In this document: one piece after another, positions 5,916-7,773 of the stretch
How the letters are laid out: each line of letters begins with the position of its first letter
Numbering within the stretch: position 1 is the stretch's first letter
DNA from: Clostridiales bacterium
Lineage (GTDB): Bacteria; Bacillota; Clostridia; Oscillospirales; Acutalibacteraceae
Reading direction: 5' to 3'
Assembly (NCBI GenBank): GCA_012511485.1
Contig: JAAZFZ010000219.1
Coordinates: forward strand, 1-7,773
Length of the DNA: 7,773 nucleotides
Made by a program: the position numbers and the translations under genes
The notes under the pieces: model-generated
Databases searched by the model: none
The model's input: the letters and a program-made list of their open reading frames with translations, nothing else
What the model was told of the DNA's origin: nothing

Positions 5916-5944
5916 TTGACAAATAATGGAACGAATTATATAAT
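5916..5944 (+). promoter_or_regulatory. Consensus sigma-A promoter of the DUF4838-type gene
   Basis: Perfect TTGACA (5916-5921) and perfect TATAAT (5939-5944) are 17 bp apart, so transcription should start near 5951. The ribosome site AAGGAGG (5958-5964) follows, 8 nt before the ATG at 5973, giving a leader of about 22 nt. Two weak inverted repeats are nearby: TTGAA-N4-TTCAA (5884-5897), about 20 bp upstream of the -35, and ATAAT-N7-ATTAT (5923-5939) in the spacer. Either could be an operator, but both are short and AT-rich. Confidence 0.88.
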
Positions 5945-5972
5945 AAAACTATAAAATAAGGAGGGGACAAAA

Positions 5973-7773
5973 ATGAAATCTTTTATTTCTGCTATTATCT
6001 CTATTGTAATGGCAATTGTGTCACTTTTCAACCCTGAAATTGCACCCTTTGTACCTAAGGAAATACAGCCTGTGCAGCACCCTGCGGTTGATATGCTCAC
6101 TCTAATTGAAAGCAATGCAAGCGGTTATGTAATTGTCAGGGGCGAAAATGCGTCCCCCGCCGAAATCAATGCGGCAAACACTCTTCGTTACTATTTGCGG
6201 CAAATGAGCGGATTTTCCGTCCCGATTGTAACGGACAGCACCTCAGAGAGTGCTTATGAAATTATCGTGGGCAAAACCAACCGTGAGGGCAGAGCATTCA
6301 CAATTGACCGTGCAAGGCTCGGCGATGAGGGCTTCGCAATAAAAACCTGCGGGCATAAGCTCATTATTGCAGGCGGTGAAAAGAGGGGCACGCTCTATGG
6401 CGTTTATACCTTCCTTGAGGAGGTTCTTGACTGCCACTGGTACACCTCAAAGCTTATTATAATACCTCCCCTGGATAAGGTGGAAATCCCGGCTCAGCTT
6501 AATATCGAGCAAAAACCCTATCTTCAATACAGGGAAACGGACTGGATAAGCCCGAGGGACGCTACATACAGCATTGCCAACAAGCTCAACGGCAACACCT
6601 ACCGCAGCCTTACCGAGGAGCAGGGCGGAACATTCGGCTACACCGGCTCCTTCGCCCACACGCTTACTAACTGGATTCTTCCGTCCTCACAGTATTTTGA
6701 AGAGCACCCCGAATACTATGCGCTCACCTCTTCGGGCAAGAGGGAGCCGACACAGCTTTGCCTGACAAACCCTGAGGTTCTCAGGCTTGTAACGGAGCAA
6801 GTGATGTCGATACTTCGCGCACACCCCGACACACAAATAATTTCATTGACTCAGCATGATAATCAGCACTACTGCACCTGCAAAAACTGCAGGGAGGTTG
6901 ATGAATATGAAGGCTCTCATTCAGGCACGCTTATAAGATTTGTCAATGCCGTGGCAGATTCGGTCAAGGAAGAATACCCGAATGTCTATATCGACACCTT
7001 TGCATATCAATATACACGCAAGGCACCGCAGCATGTAGTGCCGAGAGATAATGTTATTATCAGGCTCTGCTCGATTGAATGCTGCTTCTCCCACCCTATT
7101 TCTGAGTGTAGTGACAATGAATCCTTCCGCAATGATTTGCAGAGCTGGAGCAAAATTGCAAACAAGCTCTATATCTGGGATTACACCACAAACTATGCAA
7201 ACTATATGGGTCCGTTTTGTGACTTCGGCGTTTTGCAGGAGAATATCCAGCACTTTGTTCGCAACAAGGTTGTCGGGATTTATGAGGAGGGCAACTATCA
7301 GGCAAGTGAAGTAAATGTTGAGTTCGCAGAGCTTCGCTCATATCTGCTTGCAAAGCTCATGTGGAACCCCTACCTCGACTATCAGGCTGAGATGGACGGC
7401 TTCCTCAAGGCATACTACGGAGAAGGCTGGCAGTATATCAAGGAATTCATTATGCAGACCATCAAAAACACGGGCAACAACAATACCCATATGCATATTT
7501 ACCAGAACATAGCCACAAAGGCCGTTTTGAACCTGACAAAAAATGAAGTGAAATATATCAATGACCTTTGGGAGAATGCGATGGCTCTCGCTTCAACGGA
7601 GGAATACCTCGAGCATATCAAGCGCTCGGAAATCTGCTGGAGATACTGGAAGGCCTGCAACCATGTTGACGAGTTTTCATGGCTAAGAGGAATTAAACCC
7701 GTGCTTGAGGAAAACGAAAGGCTTTATAATGACATTAAGGCCTTCGGAGTGACAAGGCTCAACGAATCCCGAC
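5973..7773 (+). CDS. Exported DUF4838-type protein, 3' end cut off
   Basis: The frame stays open for 600 codons to the window end. Residues 1-20 (MKSFISAIISIVMAIVSLFN) form a signal peptide or membrane anchor; there is one lysine, no clear AxA site and no lipobox cysteine. Residues 50-160 resemble the small alpha/beta N-terminal domain of GH67/GH20-type enzymes: a line of Ala/Leu-rich helix (INAANTLRYYLRQMSG), then IIVGKTNREG, then GTLYGVYTFLEEVL. Residues from about 235 to 500 carry the pattern I associate with DUF4838 (PF16126): SLTQHDNQHYCTCKNC (291-306, Cys-x-Cys-x2-Cys), IDTFAYQYTRKAP (340-352), RLCSIECCFSHP (364-375), LYIWDYTTNYANY (399-411) and EEGNYQA (438-444). Many aromatic and acidic residues in these motifs suit a carbohydrate-binding barrel. 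The family has no activity that I can state with confidence; a glycoside hydrolase is the likely role. It has its own consensus promoter and strong ribosome site, so it may be well expressed. Confidence 0.85.
   Translation, partial: MKSFISAIISIVMAIVSLFNPEIAPFVPKEIQPVQHPAVDMLTLIESNASGYVIVRGENASPAEINAANTLRYYLRQMSGFSVPIVTDSTSESAYEIIVGKTNREGRAFTIDRARLGDEGFAIKTCGHKLIIAGGEKRGTLYGVYTFLEEVLDCHWYTSKLIIIPPLDKVEIPAQLNIEQKPYLQYRETDWISPRDATYSIANKLNGNTYRSLTEEQGGTFGYTGSFAHTLTNWILPSSQYFEEHPEYYALTSSGKREPTQLCLTNPEVLRLVTEQVMSILRAHPDTQIISLTQHDNQHYCTCKNCREVDEYEGSHSGTLIRFVNAVADSVKEEYPNVYIDTFAYQYTRKAPQHVVPRDNVIIRLCSIECCFSHPISECSDNESFRNDLQSWSKIANKLYIWDYTTNYANYMGPFCDFGVLQENIQHFVRNKVVGIYEEGNYQASEVNVEFAELRSYLLAKLMWNPYLDYQAEMDGFLKAYYGEGWQYIKEFIMQTIKNTGNNNTHMHIYQNIATKAVLNLTKNEVKYINDLWENAMALASTEEYLEHIKRSEICWRYWKACNHVDEFSWLRGIKPVLEENERLYNDIKAFGVTRLNESR

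Noticed and set aside
6243..7512. Several short open frames on both strands in the right end
   Set aside because: All lie within the single open frame that starts at 5973 and shows consistent family motifs; they are shadows.

Overview
The window looks like a piece of a Firmicutes chromosome of the class Clostridia, perhaps an Oscillospiraceae/Ruminococcaceae-type gut bacterium. The reasons are strong AGGAGG-type ribosome binding sites, a consensus TTGACA-N17-TATAAT promoter, a clostridial-style Mrp protein with an N-terminal cysteine cluster, an OGG1-type glycosylase (a family found sparsely in bacteria, including clostridia) and a secreted DUF4838-type protein. The placement rests on gene content read by eye, not on any search.

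Layout. Positions 2-2750 are a rightward operon-like run: the 3' two thirds of argH, then argF, then a polytopic membrane protein of the DUF1624/HGSNAT acyltransferase type, with gaps of 18 and 1 bp. Next comes mrp (2765-3610), which can be co-transcribed but also has a good extended -10 promoter inside the end of the membrane gene. It ends at a strong, possibly bidirectional terminator (3624-3660). Between this and the next gene are two copies of a 31-bp repeat with a 45-bp period. A leftward OGG1-type 8-oxoguanine glycosylase gene follows (4579-3758). The 365-bp AT-rich gap 4580-4944 is the most notable non-coding stretch: it holds five perfect matches to the DnaA box TTWTNCACA and one near match within 146 bp. 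A rightward gene for an 87-residue protein with one C-terminal membrane segment (4945-5208) starts after it and overlaps, tail to tail by 18 bp, the leftward nth gene for endonuclease III (5832-5191). From 5916 a textbook sigma-A promoter drives a long gene (5973 to the window end, still open after 600 codons) for an exported DUF4838-type protein, probably a glycan-active enzyme of unknown specificity.

How the genes relate. ArgF makes citrulline from ornithine and ArgH releases arginine from argininosuccinate, so the left end is a block of arginine biosynthesis. Mrp is an Fe-S carrier ATPase, and endonuclease III is an Fe-S protein, but nothing in the sequence ties them together. Two base-excision repair glycosylases lie on either side of the DnaA-box cluster and the small membrane protein gene. 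The strongest candidates for something undescribed are the DnaA-box cluster away from any dnaA gene together with the small protein beside it, and the uncharacterised exported protein at the right end. No CRISPR array, tRNA, rRNA, transposase or phage gene was seen.
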